Made by a program: the position numbers and the translations under genes. From contig NC_081333.1 in the NCBI RefSeq assembly GCF_022539665.2, positions 5,764,971 through 5,828,970 of the forward strand: a DNA stretch of 64,000 nt, written 5' to 3'. Every line of letters begins with the position of its first letter. Position 1 is the first letter of the stretch. The notes beneath the pieces were generated by a model. That model made no database searches and was not told the DNA's origin. It worked only from the letters and a program-made list of their open reading frames with translations. Positions 35,301 through 48,552 of this stretch are shown piece after piece. This stretch comes from Daphnia carinata (lineage: Eukaryota > Arthropoda > Branchiopoda > Diplostraca > Daphniidae).

Positions 35301-38300
35301 ACATACAAACAGCATCAAATATACGTGTATTCAATGTGAATATAGTGTTATAGAATCAGTTTCATGATCTAAATTCAAACAGTATCAAATATACGTGTAT
35401 TCAATGTGAATATAGTGTGATACAGTGAGTTTCAATATCTACATTCAAACAGCATCAAATATACGTGTATTCAATGTGAATATAGTGTTATAGAACCAGT
35501 TTCAATATCTACATTCAAACAGCATCAAATATACGTGTATTCAATGTGAATATAGTGTGATACAGTGAGTTTCAATATCTACATTCAAACAGCATCAAAT
35601 ATACGTGTATTCAATGTGAATATAGTATTATAGAATCATTTCATGATCTAAATTCAAACAGTATCAAATATATGTGTATTCAATGTGAATATAGTGTGAT
35701 ACAGTGAGTTTCAATATCTACATTCAAACAGCATCAAATATATGTGTATTCAATGTGAATATAGTGTTATAGAATCAGTTTCAATAATCTACATTCAAAC
35801 AGCATCAAATATACGTGTATTTAATGTGAATATAGTGTGATACAGTGAGTTTCAATATCTATATTCAAACAGCATCAAATATACGTGTATTCAATGTGAA
35901 TATAGTGTTATAGAATCAGTTTCATGATCTACATACAAACAGCATCAAATATACGTGTATTCAATGTGAATATAGTGTGATACAGTGAGTTTCAATATCT
36001 ACATTCAAACAGCATCAAATATACGTGTATTCAATGTGAATATAGTGTTATAGAATCAGTTTCAATATCTACATTCAAACAGCATCAAATATACGTGTTT
36101 TCAATGTGAATATAGTGTTATAGAACCAGTTTCAATATCTACATTCAAACAGCATCAAATATACGTGTACTCAATGTGAATATAGTGTTATAGAACCAGT
36201 TTCAATATCTACATTCAAACAGCATCAAATATACGTGTATTCAATGTGAATATAGTGTGATACAGTGAGTTTCAATATCTACATTCAAACAGCATCAAAT
36301 ATACGTGTATTCAATGTGAATATAGTGTTATAGAATCAGTTTCATAATCTAAATTCAAACAGTATCAAATATACGTGTATTTAATGTGAATATAGTGTGA
36401 TACAGTGAGTTTCAATATCTATATTCAAACAGCATCAAATATACGTGTATTCAATGTGAATATAGTGTTATAGAATCAGTTTCATGATCTACATACAAAC
36501 AGCATCAAATATACGTGTATTCAATGTGAATATAGTGTGATACAGTGACTTTCAATATCTACATTCAAACAGCATCAAATATACGTGTATTCAATGTGAA
36601 TATAGTGTTATAGAATCAGTTTCAATATCTACATTCAAACAGCATCAAATATACGTGTATTCAATGTGAATATAGTGTTACAGAAGCAGTTTCATGATCT
36701 ACATTCAAACAGCATCAAATATACGTGTATTCAATATGAATATAGTGTGATACAGTGAGATTCAATATCTACAATCAAACAGCATCANNNNNNNNNNNNN
36801 NNNNNNNNNNNNNNNNNNNNNNNNNNNNNNNNNNNNNNNNNNNNNNNNNNNNNNNNNNNNNNNNNNNNNNNNNNNNNNNNNNNNNNNACAGAATCAGTTT
36901 CAATATCTAAATTCAAACAGCATCAAATATACGCGTATTCAATGTGAATATAGTGTTATTGATTCAGTTTTGATGATCTACATTCAAACAGCATCAAATA
37001 TACGTGTATTCAATGTGAATATAGTGTGATACAGTCAGTTTCATGATCTACATTCAAACAGCATCAAATATACGTGTATTCAATGTGAATATAGTGTCAT
37101 AGAATCAGTTTATGATCTATATTCAAACAGCATCAAATATACCTGTATTCAATTTGTATATAGTGTGATACAGTGAGTTTCCTTATCTACATTCAAACAG
37201 CATCAAATATACGTGTATTCAATGTGAATATAGTGTCATAGAATCAGTTTATGATCTATATTCAAACAGCATCAAATATACGTGTATTCAATGTGAATAT
37301 AGTGTGATACAGTGAGTTTCAATATCTACATTCAAACAGCATCAAATATACGTTTATTCAATGTGAATATAGTGTGATACAGTGAGTTTCAATATCTGCA
37401 TTCAAACAGCATCAAATATACGTGTATTCAATGTGAATATAGTGTGATACAGTGAGTTTCAATATCTACATTCAAACAGCATCAAATATACGTGTATTCA
37501 ATGTGAATATAGTGTTATAGAATCAGTTTCATGATCTACATTCAAACAGCATCAAATAAACGTGTATTCAATGTGAATATAGTGTGATACAGTGAGTTTC
37601 AATATCTAAATTCAAACAGCATCAAATATACGTGTATTCAATGTGAATATAGTGTGATACAGTGAGTTTCAATATCTACATTCAGACAGCATCAAATATA
37701 CGTGTATTCAATGTGAATATACTGTTATAGAATCAGTTTCATTATCTACATTTAAACAGCATCAAATATACGTGTATTCAATGTGAATATAGTGTTATAG
37801 AATGAGTTTCAATATCTACATTCAAACATCAAATATACGTGTATTCAATGTGAATATAGTGTCATAGAATCAGTTTATGATCTACATTCAAACAGCATCA
37901 AATATACGTGTATTCAATGTGAATATAGTGTTATAGAATCAGTTTATGATCTACATTCAAACAGCATCAAATATACGTGTATTCAATGAGGTTATTGAAT
38001 CAGTGCATCAAATATACGTGTATTCAATGAATATAGTGTTATAGAATTAGTTTCATGATCTACATTCAAACAGTATCAAATATACGTGTATTCAATGTGA
38101 ATATAGTATTGAAACAGTGAGTTTCAATATCTACATTCAAACAGCATGAAATATACGTGTATTCAATGTGAATATAGTGTGATACAGTGAGTTTCAATAT
38201 CTACATTCAAACAGTATCAAATATACGTGTATTCAATGTAAATCGTGTGATACAGTGAGTTTCAATATCTACTTTCAAACAGCATCAAATATACGTGTAT

Positions 38301-41300
38301 TCAATGTGAATATCGTGTTATATAGTCAGTTTCAATATCTACATTCAAACAGCATCAAATATACGTGTATTCAATGTGAATATAGTGTGATACAGTGAGT
38401 TTCAATATCTACATTCAAACAGCATCAAATATACGTGTATTCAATGTGAATATAGTGTGATACAGTGAGTTTCAATATCTACATTCAAACAGCATCAAAT
38501 ATACGTGTATTCAATGTGAATATAATGTTATAGAATCAGTTTCATGATCTACATTCAAACAGCATCAAATATACGTGTATTCAATGTGAATATAGTGTGA
38601 TACAGTGAGTTTCAATATCTACATTCAAACAGCATCAAATATACGTGTATTCAATGTGAATATAGTGTGATACAGTGAGTTTTAATATCTACATTCAAAC
38701 AGCATCAAATATACGTGTATTCAATGTGAATATAGTGTGATACAATCAGTTTCAATATCTACATTCAAACAGCATCAAATATACGTGTATTCAATGTGAA
38801 TATAGTGTCATAGAATCAGTTTATGATCTACATTCAAACAGCATCAAATATACGTGTATTCAATGTGAATATAGTGTGATACAGTGAGTTTCAATATCTA
38901 CATTCAAACAGCATCAAATATACGTGTATTCAATGTGAATATAGTGTTATACAGTGAGTTTCAATATCTACATTCAAACAACATCAAATATACGTGTATT
39001 CAATGTGAATATACTGTTATAGAATCAGTTTCATTATCTACATTTAAACAGCATCAAATATACGTGTATTCAATGTGAATATAGTGTGATACAATCAGTT
39101 TCAATATCTACATTCAAACAGCATCAAATATACGTGTATTCAATGTGAATATAGTGTTATAGAATCAGTTTATATCTACATTTAAACAGCATCAAATATA
39201 CGTGTATTCAATGTGAATATAGTGTTATTGAATCAGTTTCAATATCTAGATTCAAACAGCATAAAATATACGTGTATTCAATGTGAATATAGTGTTATAG
39301 AATCAGTTTCAATATCTACATTCAAACCGCATCAAATATACGTGTATTCAATGAGGATATAGTGTTATAAATGAGTTTCAATATCTACATTCAAACAGCA
39401 TCAAATATACGTGTATTCAATGTGAATATAGTGTGATACATCAGTGTCAATATCTACATTCAAACAGCATCAAATATACGTGTATTCAATGTGAATATCG
39501 TGTGATACAGTGAGTTTCAATATCTACATTCAAACATCATCAAATATACGTGTATTCAATGTGAATATACTGTTATTGAATTGAGTTTCAATATCTACAT
39601 TCAAACAGCATCAAATATACGTGTATTCAATGTGAATATAGTGTTATACAGTGAGTTTCATTATCTAAATTCAAACAGCATCAAATATAAGTGTATTCAA
39701 TGTGAATATAGTGTGATACAATAAGTTTCCATATCTACATTCAAACAGCATCAAATATACGTGTATTCAATGTGAATATAATGTTATTGAATCAGTTTCA
39801 ATATCTACATTCAAACAGCATCAAATATACGTGTATTCAATGTGAATATAGTGTGATAGAGTGAGTTTCAATATCTACATTCAAACAGCATCAAATATAC
39901 GTATTCAATGTGAATATAGTGTGATACAATATCTACATTCAAAACAGCATCAAATATAAATGTATTCAATGTTAATACATATGTTATATAATGAGTTTCA
40001 ATATATACATTCAAACAGCATCAAATATACGTGTATTCAATATGAATATAGTGTTATAGAATCAGTTTCAATATCTACATTCAAACAGCATCAAATATAC
40101 GTGTATTCAATGTGAATATAGTGTCACAGAATCAGTTTATGATCTACATTCAAACAGCATCAAATATACGTGTATTCAATGTGAATATAGTGTGATAGAA
40201 TCAGTTTCATTATCTAAATTCAAACAGCATCAAATATACGTGTATTTAATGTGAATATAGTGTTACAGAATCAGTTTCAATATCTACATTCAAACAGCAT
40301 GAAATATACGTGTATTCAATGTGAATATAGTGTAATACAGTGAGTTTCAATATCTACATTGAAACAGCATCAAATATACGTGTATTCAATGTGAATATAG
40401 TGTTATAAAATCAGTTTCAATGATCTACATTCAAACAGCATCAAATATACGTATTCAATGTGAATATAGTGTGATACAGTGAGTTTCAATATCTACATTC
40501 AAACAGCATCAAATATACGTGTATTCAATGTGAATATAGTGTGATACAGTGAGTGTAAATATCTACATTCAAACAGCATCAAATATACGTGTATTCAATG
40601 TGAATATAGTGTGATACAGTGAGTTTCAATATCTACATTCAAACAGCATCAAATATACGTATTCAATGTGAATATACTGTTATAGAAGCAGTTTCATTAT
40701 CTACATTTAAACAGCATCAAATATACGTGTATTCCATGTGAATATAGTGTGATACAGTGAGTTTCAATATCTACATTGAAACAGCATCAAATATATGTGT
40801 ATTCAATGTGAATATAGTGTGATACAGTGAGTTTCAATATCTACATTCAAACAGCATCAATTATACGTGTATTCAATGTGAATATAGTGTGATACAGTGA
40901 GTTTCAATATCTACATTCAAACAGCATCAAATATACGTGTATTCAATGTGAATATAGTGTTATAGAATCAGTTTCAATATCTACGTTCAAACAGCATCAA
41001 ATATACGTGTATTCAATGTGAATATAGTGTGATATAGTGAGTTTCAATATCTACATTCAAACAGCATCAAATATACGTGTATTCAATGTGAATATAGTGT
41101 TATAGAATCAGTTTCAATATCTAGATTCAAACAGCATCAAATATACGTGTAGTCAATGTGAATATAGTGTTATAGAATCAGTTTCAATATCTACATTCAA
41201 ACAGCATAAAATATATGTGTATTCAATGTGAATATAGTGTTATAGAATCAGTTTATGATCTACATTCAAACAGCATCAAATATACGTGTATTCAATGTGA

Positions 41301-44300
41301 ATATAGTGTTATACAATCAGTTTCAATATCTACATTCAAACAGCATCAAATATACGTGTATTCAATTTGAATATAGTGTTATAGAATCAGTTTCAATATC
41401 TACATTCAAACAGCATCAAATATACGTGTATTCAATGTGAATATAGTGTAATACAGTGAGTTTCAATATCTACATTGAAACAGCATTAAATATACGTGTA
41501 TTCAATGTGAATATAGTATGATACAGTGAGTTTCAATATTTACATTCAAACAGCATCAAATATACGTGTTTTCAATGTGAATATAGTATGATACAGTGAG
41601 TTTCAATATCTACATTCAAACAGCATCAAATATACGTGTATTCAATGTGAATATAGTGTTATAGAATCAGTTTCAATATCTAGATTCAAACAGCATCAAA
41701 TATACGTGTATTCAATGTGAATATACTGTTATAGAATCAGTTTCAATATCTACATTCAAACAGCATAAAATATACGTGTATTCCATGTGAATATAGTGTG
41801 ATACAGTGAGTTTCAATATCTACATTCAAACAGCATCAAATATACGTGTATTCAATGTGAATATAGTGTGATACAATCAGTTTCAATATCTACATTCAAA
41901 CAGCATCAAATATACGTGTTTTCAATGTGAATATAGTGTGATACAGTGAGTTTCAATATCTACATTCAAACAGCATCAAATATACGTGTATTCAATGTGA
42001 ATATAGTGTTATAGAATCAGTTTCATGATCTACATTCAAACAGCATCAAATATACGTATTCAATGTGAATATAGTGTAATACAGTGAGTTTCAATATCTA
42101 CATTCAAACAGCATCAAATATACGTGTATTCAATGTGAATATACTGTTATAGAATCAGTTTCAATATCTACATTCAAACAGCATCAAATATACGTGTATT
42201 CAATGTGAATATAGTGTGATACAATAAGTTACCATATCTACATTCAAACAGCATCAAATATACGTGTATTCAATGTGAATATGGTGTTATAGAATCAGTT
42301 TCATGATCTACATTCAAACAGTATCAAATATACGTGTATTCAATGTGAATATAGTGTGATACAGTGAGTTTCAATATCTACATTCAAACAGCATCAAATA
42401 TAAGTGTATTCAATGTGAATATACTGTTATAGAAGCAGTTTCATTATCTACATTTAAACAGCATCAAATATACGTGTATTCAATGTGAATATAGTGTTAT
42501 AGAAGCAGTTTCATTATCTACATTTAAACAGCATCAAATATACGTGTATTCAATGTGAATATAGTGTGATACAGTGAGTTTCAATATCTACATTCAAACA
42601 GCATCAAATATACGTGTATTCAATGTGAATATAGTGTCATAGAATCAGTTTATGATCTACATTCAAACAGCATCAAATATACGTGTATTCAATGTGAATA
42701 TAGTGTTATAGAATCAGTTTATGATCTACATTCAAACAGCATCAAATATACGTGTATTCAATGAGGATATAGTGTGAAACAGTGAGTTTCAATATCTACA
42801 TTCAAACAGCATCAAATATACGTGTATTCAATGTGAATATAGTGTGATACAGTGAGTTTCAATATCTACATTCAAACAGCATCAAATATACGTGTATTCA
42901 ATGTGAATATCGTGTGATACAGTGAGTTTCAATATCTACATTCAAACAGCATCAAATATACGTGTATTCAATGTGAATATAGTGTTATAGAATCAGTTTC
43001 ATGATCTACATTCAAACAGCATCAAATATACGTGTATTCAATGTGAATATAGTGTGATACAGTGAGTTTCAATATCTACATTCAAACAGCATCAAATATA
43101 CGTGTATTCAATGTGAATATAGTGTGATACAGTGAGTTTCAATATCTACATTCAAACAGCATCAAATATACGTGTATTTAATGTGAATATAGTGTGATAC
43201 AGTGAGTTTCAATATCTACATTCAAACAGCATCAAATATACGTGTATTCAATGTGAATATAGTGTGATACAGTGAGTTTCAATATCTACATTCAAACAGC
43301 ATCAAATATACGTGTATTCAATGTTAATATAGTGTGATACAGTGAGTTTCAATATCTACATTCAAACAGCATCAAATATACGTGTATTCAATGTGAATAT
43401 AGTGTTATAGAATCAGTTTATGATCTACATTCAAACAGCATCAAATATACGTGTATTCAATGTGAATATAGTGTGATACAGTGAGTTTCAATATCTACAT
43501 TCAAACAGCATCAAATATATGTGTATTCAATGTGAATATAGTGTTATAGAATCAGTTTATGATCTACATTCAAACAGCATCAAATATACGTGTATTCAAT
43601 GTGAATATAGTGTGATACAGTGAGTTTCAATATCTACATTCAAACAGCATCAAATATACGTGTATTCAATGTGAATATAGTGTTATAGAATCAGTTTATG
43701 ATCTACATTCAAACAGCAACAAATCTATTCATGAATCAAAATATCAGCATCAAATATACGTGTATTCAATGTGAATATCGTGTGATACAGTGAGTTTCAA
43801 TATCTACATTCAAACAGCATCAAATATACGTGTATTCAATGTGAATATAGTGTTATAGAATCAGTTTCATGATCTACATTCAAACAGCATCAAATATACG
43901 TGTATTCAATGTGAATATACTGTTATAGAAGCAGTTTCATTATCTACATTTAAACAGCATCAAATATACGTGTATTCAATGTGAATATAGTGTGATACAG
44001 TGAGTTTCAATATCTACATTCAAACAGCATCAAATATACGTGTATTCAATGTGAATATAGTGTCATAGAATCAGTTTATGATCTACATTCAAACAGCATC
44101 AAATATACGTGTATTCAATGTGAATATAGTGTTATAGAATCAGTTTATGATCTACATTCAAACAGCATCAAATATACGTGTATTCAATGAGGATATAGTG
44201 TGAAACAGTGAGTTTCAATATCTACATTCAAACAGCATCAAATATACGTGTATTCAATGTGAATATAGTGTGATACAGTGAGTTTCAATATCTACATTCA

Positions 44301-45116
44301 AACAGCATCAAATATACGTGTATTCAATGTGAATATAGTGTGATACAGTGAGTTTCAATATCTACATTCAAACAGCATCAAATATACGTGTATTCAATGT
44401 GAATATAGTGTTATAGAATCAGTTTCATGATCTACATTCAAACAGCATCAAATATACGTGTATTCAATGTGAATATACTGTTATAGAAGCAGTTTCATTA
44501 TCTAAATTTAAACAGCATCAAATATACGTGTATTCAATGTGAATATAGTGTGATACAGTGAGTTTCAATATCTACATTCAAACAGCATCAAATATACGTG
44601 TATTCAATGTGAATATAGTGTGATACAGTGAGTTTCAATATCTACATTCAAACAGCATCAAATATACGTGTATTCAATGTGAATATAGTGTTATAAATCA
44701 GTTTATGATCTACATTCAAACAGCATCAAATATACGTGTATTCAATGTGAATATAGTGTTATAGAATCAGTTTCATGATCTACATTCAAACAGCATCAAA
44801 TATAACGTGTATTCAATGTGAATATAGTGTTATAGAATCAGTTTCATGATCTACATTCAAACAGCATCAAATATACGTGTATTCAATGTGAATATAGTGT
44901 GATACAGTGAGTTTCAATATCTACATTCAAACAGCATCAAATATACGTGTTTTCAATGTGAATATAGTGTGATACAGTGAGTTTCAATATCTACATTCAA
45001 ACAGCATCAAATATACGTGTATTTAATGTGAATATAGTGTTATAGAATCAGTTTCATGATCTACATTCAAACAGCATCAAATATACGTGTATTCAATGTG
45101 AATATACTGTTATAGA
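29358..45116 (+). repeat. 70-bp satellite array, right block
   Basis: About 220 monomers, same orientation as 11734-23178. Rare variant units seen before the BEL element recur after it: gtgagtttggatatc at about 19.75 and 30.32 kb, aatagatacattcaaacagc or its tga form at 20.52 and 30.53 kb, and gaaatctacattcaaacag at 20.59 and 30.60 kb. The retroelement therefore split one continuous array. From about 37 to 41 kb units are more divergent and some are shortened; from 42.7 to 44.7 kb blocks of several units are repeated (the atgaggatatagtgtgaaac marker at 42.75 and 44.19 kb). It includes the second N gap and ends at the hairpin block at 45117. Confidence 0.98.
36788..36887. other. Assembly gap (100 N) inside the satellite
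   Basis: Exactly 100 N. Satellite orientation is the same on both sides, but monomers just right of the gap are noticeably more divergent than those on the left, so an unknown amount of array is missing. Confidence 0.99.
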
Positions 45117-45260
45117 AGCGGAGGTCTGAGAAAAAGGCCCAGACGAAAAAGGCCCAGACGAAAAAGGCCCGCGAAAAAGGCCCAGACGAAAAAGGCCCAC
45201 TTTTTTCCAAATTCAAAAGTGGGCCTTTTTCTCCATTGGACTGGGCCTTTTTCTCCGTTT
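45117..45260 (+). repeat. Tandem/hairpin block at the satellite edge, probable end of a foldback-type element
   Basis: Four or five imperfect copies of a 15-base unit (aaaaaggcccagacg) are followed by the same unit in inverted orientation (ctgggcctttttctcc). The centre is a perfect 16-bp hairpin: aaaaaggcccactttt at 45189-45204 and its complement at 45215-45230, with a 10-base loop. The block starts exactly where the satellite stops. The unit ggagaaaaaggcccag resembles the ggagaaataggactg unit of the foldback element at 53288-54135, so the two may be members of one element type. No second end is found. Confidence 0.6.
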
Positions 45261-46139
45261 AATTTCCATGTTCCCACAAACTTTATATTTATTTTCAAAA
45301 TATATTTCCAACCTCCTTTTCCGTGGAAAGTGGAATGTACATAGGTTGCTGAAACCGTTACCTTCTATAAGGTTTGCCGAGATCAAACAATGTTAGCGTA
45401 TGTACGTTAGTTAATCTTTGATTATTTATTCGTTAGCAATCTGATTTCGTAATATGCTAGTATTGATATATTGCTAATATCCCGTTAAATAAAGTTCATT
45501 TTTCACAATTTTTGTTTATTGAACTACTATCGGCTTTTTTTAATATAATACAAGAAATTAATGTTTTTCGCACTTAGCCTTGTTCTGTCCACCCTCTTTG
45601 ATTATTCCCCCAACCCCCAGTCCATCTCCCTTATAACTTCCCTTTGTCGATACTTATGCCATAGGTAAAGACCACTGATTCGTTGTGAATAAGGAAACTG
45701 AATGAGTTCCGCGGGGCTTTTGTGGTTGCTGGGAAACAAAAATATATGTTACCACGAAGACTAGTTTATTATTATTAACATTTGATAAATAATGTTTATA
45801 GGAATAATAGTACAAACTTGAACTATCGTCTGAGGCAAGGACCAAAACAAAGACTATTGTAATTCAATATTGATTCTAATACTATTTATTCTTTATACAT
45901 TTTCCATTCTTTTAACAATTACAAAGAGCCCAATAAATATATTAAAATCATAACCTACTGCTATAAATGATTTTGTTCGTTCTTCGTGTCCTGTTTTCAC
46001 CTTTTGTACATTTTCAAGCAGCTATTGATTACCTAATTACACATCACATACTACATTGAGATATAAGGAAGCTTTACACTTTACGTTAGCAAAGCTACTA
46101 ATAATGACAAATCAATTTTCTACTACGACGGATTTTTTT
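45261..46139. other. AT-rich stretch, no recognised gene
   Basis: No convincing coding frame, repeat family or RNA gene. If the exon-like frame at 46140-46343 is real, this is its 3' flank on the minus strand. Minus-strand AATAAA signals occur (plus-strand tttatt near 45886 and 45424). Two short stretches of Ts near 46130 and 46190 have no clear meaning. Confidence 0.5.
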
Positions 46140-46343
46140 TTATGAGTCTCTTATTAGTGAAGACACTAAACCTTTTAAATTGAATCTAAGATTTTTTTTC
46201 TTCAAATTTTCCACGATCATGGAAGGCATATCAGTGTATTTTTCTAAAAAACTATCACGACATGGCTGCACATGAAAGAACACAAGTTTAGCTGATCCAT
46301 CAGTCAGTATCAGTCTTTCATGCGATAAATTTGCCTTTTTTCT
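46140..46343 (-). CDS. Possible terminal exon, unrecognised
   Basis: A minus-strand open stretch of about 67 codons ending in TAA (46140-46142), without an ATG at its start, preceded by a purine-rich segment. It encodes sequence including GSAKLVFFHVQPCRDSFLEK and MIVENLKKKNLRFNL, which looks like real protein rather than random translation, but I do not recognise the family. It lies downstream, in the minus-strand sense, of the exon-like segments at 46.5-48.1 kb, so it could be the last exon of the same gene. No splice site could be fixed with confidence. Confidence 0.3.
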   Translation of the reverse strand, partial: RKKANLSHERLILTDGSAKLVFFHVQPCRDSFLEKYTDMPSMIVENLKKKNLRFNLKGLVSSLIRDS

Positions 46344-46357
46344 TTAGTTTATTCACT

Positions 46358-47144
46358 TTATGTTCTTTCTTTTCAGTTTTCTTTTTCTTAATGTTGGCTT
46401 TTCTCCTTTTCTGTTGTTATTCCTTTCTCTTTTCCTTTTCTTCGATTCGTTCAGCGCAATTTTTGTTACTCTCTGATTTGATTTGATCTCGTTCATTAAT
46501 TGGTTTGGCAAGCAATTCCACATAGTCTTTTACCTATTGCAATACAGAAAGGTTAAAAGTTTTCAAGATCTTACAAATATTTTTGTCAAATTGAAAGTTT
46601 ACCTGAAAACCTTCAGCTATTTGCAGAGCACCATTTCGTGCCTGTTTCTCTTCAATACTTCTTGCATTTTCAACTTCAGCTTGGCCTACCAAGATTTTCA
46701 TTTTTGGTTTAAGTTTTATTTTCTTTCATTTTAATCGTTGCCACTTCTGGATCTAAAGTGGTCTTATTCAGAATGGGTGAGGAATTAGATAGTTCTCCAA
46801 AGTCAAATTTGCCGGAAACTAGGCAGCCTCCACTGTTAAAAATCGGTGTTGGCAGTGTACTTGCTAGTCTTGCTTCAGGAATTTCTGTTTTAACAAACTC
46901 TGAAAGACCAGAGGTTGATGACACAGATGCTGCCTTGGTGGCTCGAGCATGTTTGGCAATTCAGGACCCTCTTCTTCTTACTTTTCCTTTTTAATTTCTT
47001 CTTCATTCCCTCTAACTTCCGTTAAAGTTTGATTTTCGTTGTCTTATCAGACAATTCCAGCTTTTTCTCTGAAAATCAATGGAATAAACTGGCCGGTCTT
47101 CCTTAAATGTAAATGTTAGACATACCTGTTAAGTGTGCGGTGTT
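46358..47144 (-). repeat. Tandem duplication, copy A (intron-containing coding-like segment)
   Basis: This segment of about 790 bases is repeated next door at 47153-47933 with moderate divergence. On the minus strand it holds exon-like pieces: one with SSTSGLSEFVKTEIPEARLA (within 46709-46924), one ending GALQIAEGFQ followed by a GT...AG intron of 69 bp (46534-46602, GTAAAC...AATAG), then a Lys/Glu-rich piece starting VKDYVELLAKP. Near the left end stops interrupt the frame. Either duplicated exons of a host gene or a decaying captured gene fragment; function unknown. Confidence 0.55.
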
Positions 47145-47152
47145 CATTCGGT

Positions 47153-47933
47153 TTATGTTCTTTCTTTTCAGTTTTCTTTTTCTTAATGTTGGCTTTTCTC
47201 GTTTTCTGTTGTTATTCCTTTCTCTTTTCCTATTCTTCGATGCGTTCAGCCAACTTCTTTTACAATTTGATTTGATTTCATCTTGTTTCTTGATAGATTT
47301 AGCAAGCAATTCCACATTGTTTTTCACCTATTGCAATACAGAAAGGTTAAATTATTTAAAATCTTAAAAATATGTTTGTCAAATTGAAAGTTTACCTGAA
47401 AACCTTCTGCTCTTTGCAGAGCACCTTTTCATGCCTGTTTCTCTTCAATACTTCTTGCATTCAACTTCAGTTTGGCCATCCAAGATTTTCACTTTGGCTT
47501 TGAGTTTTTTTTTATCGTTGCCACTTTTGAATCTAAAGTGGTCTTGTTCAGAATGGGTGAGGGATAAGATAGTTCTCCTAAATCAAATTAGCTGAATACT
47601 AGGCAGCCTTCACTGTTGAAAATTTGTGTTAGCAGTGTACTTGTTGGTCTTGGTTCAGGAATACCTGTTTTGACAAACTCTGTCGGATCAGAGGTTGATG
47701 ACACTGATGCTGCCTCGGTGGCTTGTGCAAGTTTAGCAATTCAGGACCACTTCTTGTTATTTTTCTTTTTTAATTTCTTCTTCTTCTATTTTTCTAATTT
47801 TTTTAAAGTTTGGTTTTCATTGTCCTATTAGACAAATCCTGCCTTTTCCCTGAAACTAGATGGAATAAGCTGGCCAGTCTTCCTTAAACGTAAAGATTAA
47901 CACATACCTGTTAAGTGTGAGGTGTTAGCTGCT
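47153..47933 (-). repeat. Tandem duplication, copy B (intron-containing coding-like segment)
   Basis: The partner of copy A, 795 bases to the right. The intron is conserved in place and length (47328-47395, 68 bp). The exon on its 3' side (minus strand 47327 down to 47126) is fully open, very rich in Lys/Arg/Asn (VKNNVELLAKSIKKQDEIK start), and ends at a consensus donor, AACAG|GTATGT. Other parts carry stops (in the piece matching the SSTS exon, after GCLV). The mixture of an open exon and broken ones fits recent duplication with partial decay. Confidence 0.55.
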
Positions 47934-48123
47934 AGACATTCTTCTTGTTCAACACCAACCTTATTGCTATTGAGATCGTCAACTGTAGATACACTTTCAG
48001 TTGGAATGTTGGTCAATAAGCTAGCAATGAAAAACTCTTCAGGAGAGAGTTGCTTTTTAAGAGCGACGATGTCAATGGACCCTCGCGTTTTATAAGGCTC
48101 TTGATTTTTAGGGTCCTCATTTC
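47908..48123 (-). CDS. Possible internal exon, unrecognised protein
   Basis: 216 bases on the minus strand bounded by an acceptor (TTTGTAG| at 48124) and a consensus donor (AACAG|GTATGT, intron starting at 47907). It is open throughout in one frame and encodes acidic-to-neutral sequence including TRGSIDIVALKKQLSPEEFF and TNIPTESVSTVDDLNS. Clean splice borders plus an open frame make this the best candidate for a true spliced exon in the window. It would lie upstream of the duplicated segments. I do not recognise the family. The gene's 5' part would be cut off by the inverted-repeat element and truncated retroelement beyond 48355. Confidence 0.4.
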
Positions 48124-48354
48124 CTACAAATTTTGTTTAGACGTCACTTTCAAGTTCTTGTTTTCTCTTTTTCTATTTACAAAAACTGTCTCTCATATTA
48201 TAACCTTTAAACTTTATTATTATTTACCTTGATCTCTCAACATTATCACTGATCACTCCATAGATCAAACTATACGAAACAATAAGTCTATTGTTATTTT
48301 CTTTAGGGAACGGCATTTTGAAGCCAAATCTAGCGTCAGGACGCCACAAACAAT

Positions 48355-48542
48355 GGCGGACGGTGGAAAGCTGTTATTAAAACTTTTAGCTAAAGCTTTA
48401 TTAAATTCAACAAAATTTAGTTCCTTTGTTATTGTTCTATTATTATAATTCATTATTATTGTTATACAAAGGAACTAAATTTTGTTGAATTTGTAATAAA
48501 AGAATTAAAATTTTTTAAAATTTTATGTTAAAACCGTCCGCC
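48355..48542. mobile_element. Small inverted-repeat element (MITE-like)
   Basis: Perfect 10-bp terminal inverted repeats, GGCGGACGGT at 48355-48364 and ACCGTCCGCC at 48533-48542, enclose 188 bp. Inside is a second, perfect 27-bp inverted repeat (48403-48429 and 48466-48492) with a 36-base AT-rich loop, so the unit can fold into a long hairpin. No transposase. No convincing target duplication (flanks caat and aaaa). It sits exactly at the 5' breakpoint of the following retroelement. Confidence 0.5.
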
Positions 48543-48552
48543 AAAAAAATAT

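Noticed and set aside
11734-45116. Regular repeats with 'spacers' as a CRISPR-like array
   Set aside because: Repeat and variable parts are joined into a 70-bp satellite with a few recurrent variants, not unique spacers, in a eukaryotic context.
45110-45298. 62-codon minus-strand frame rich in Phe, Leu and Trp
   Set aside because: It is a translation of the aaaaaggcccagacg tandem and hairpin block.
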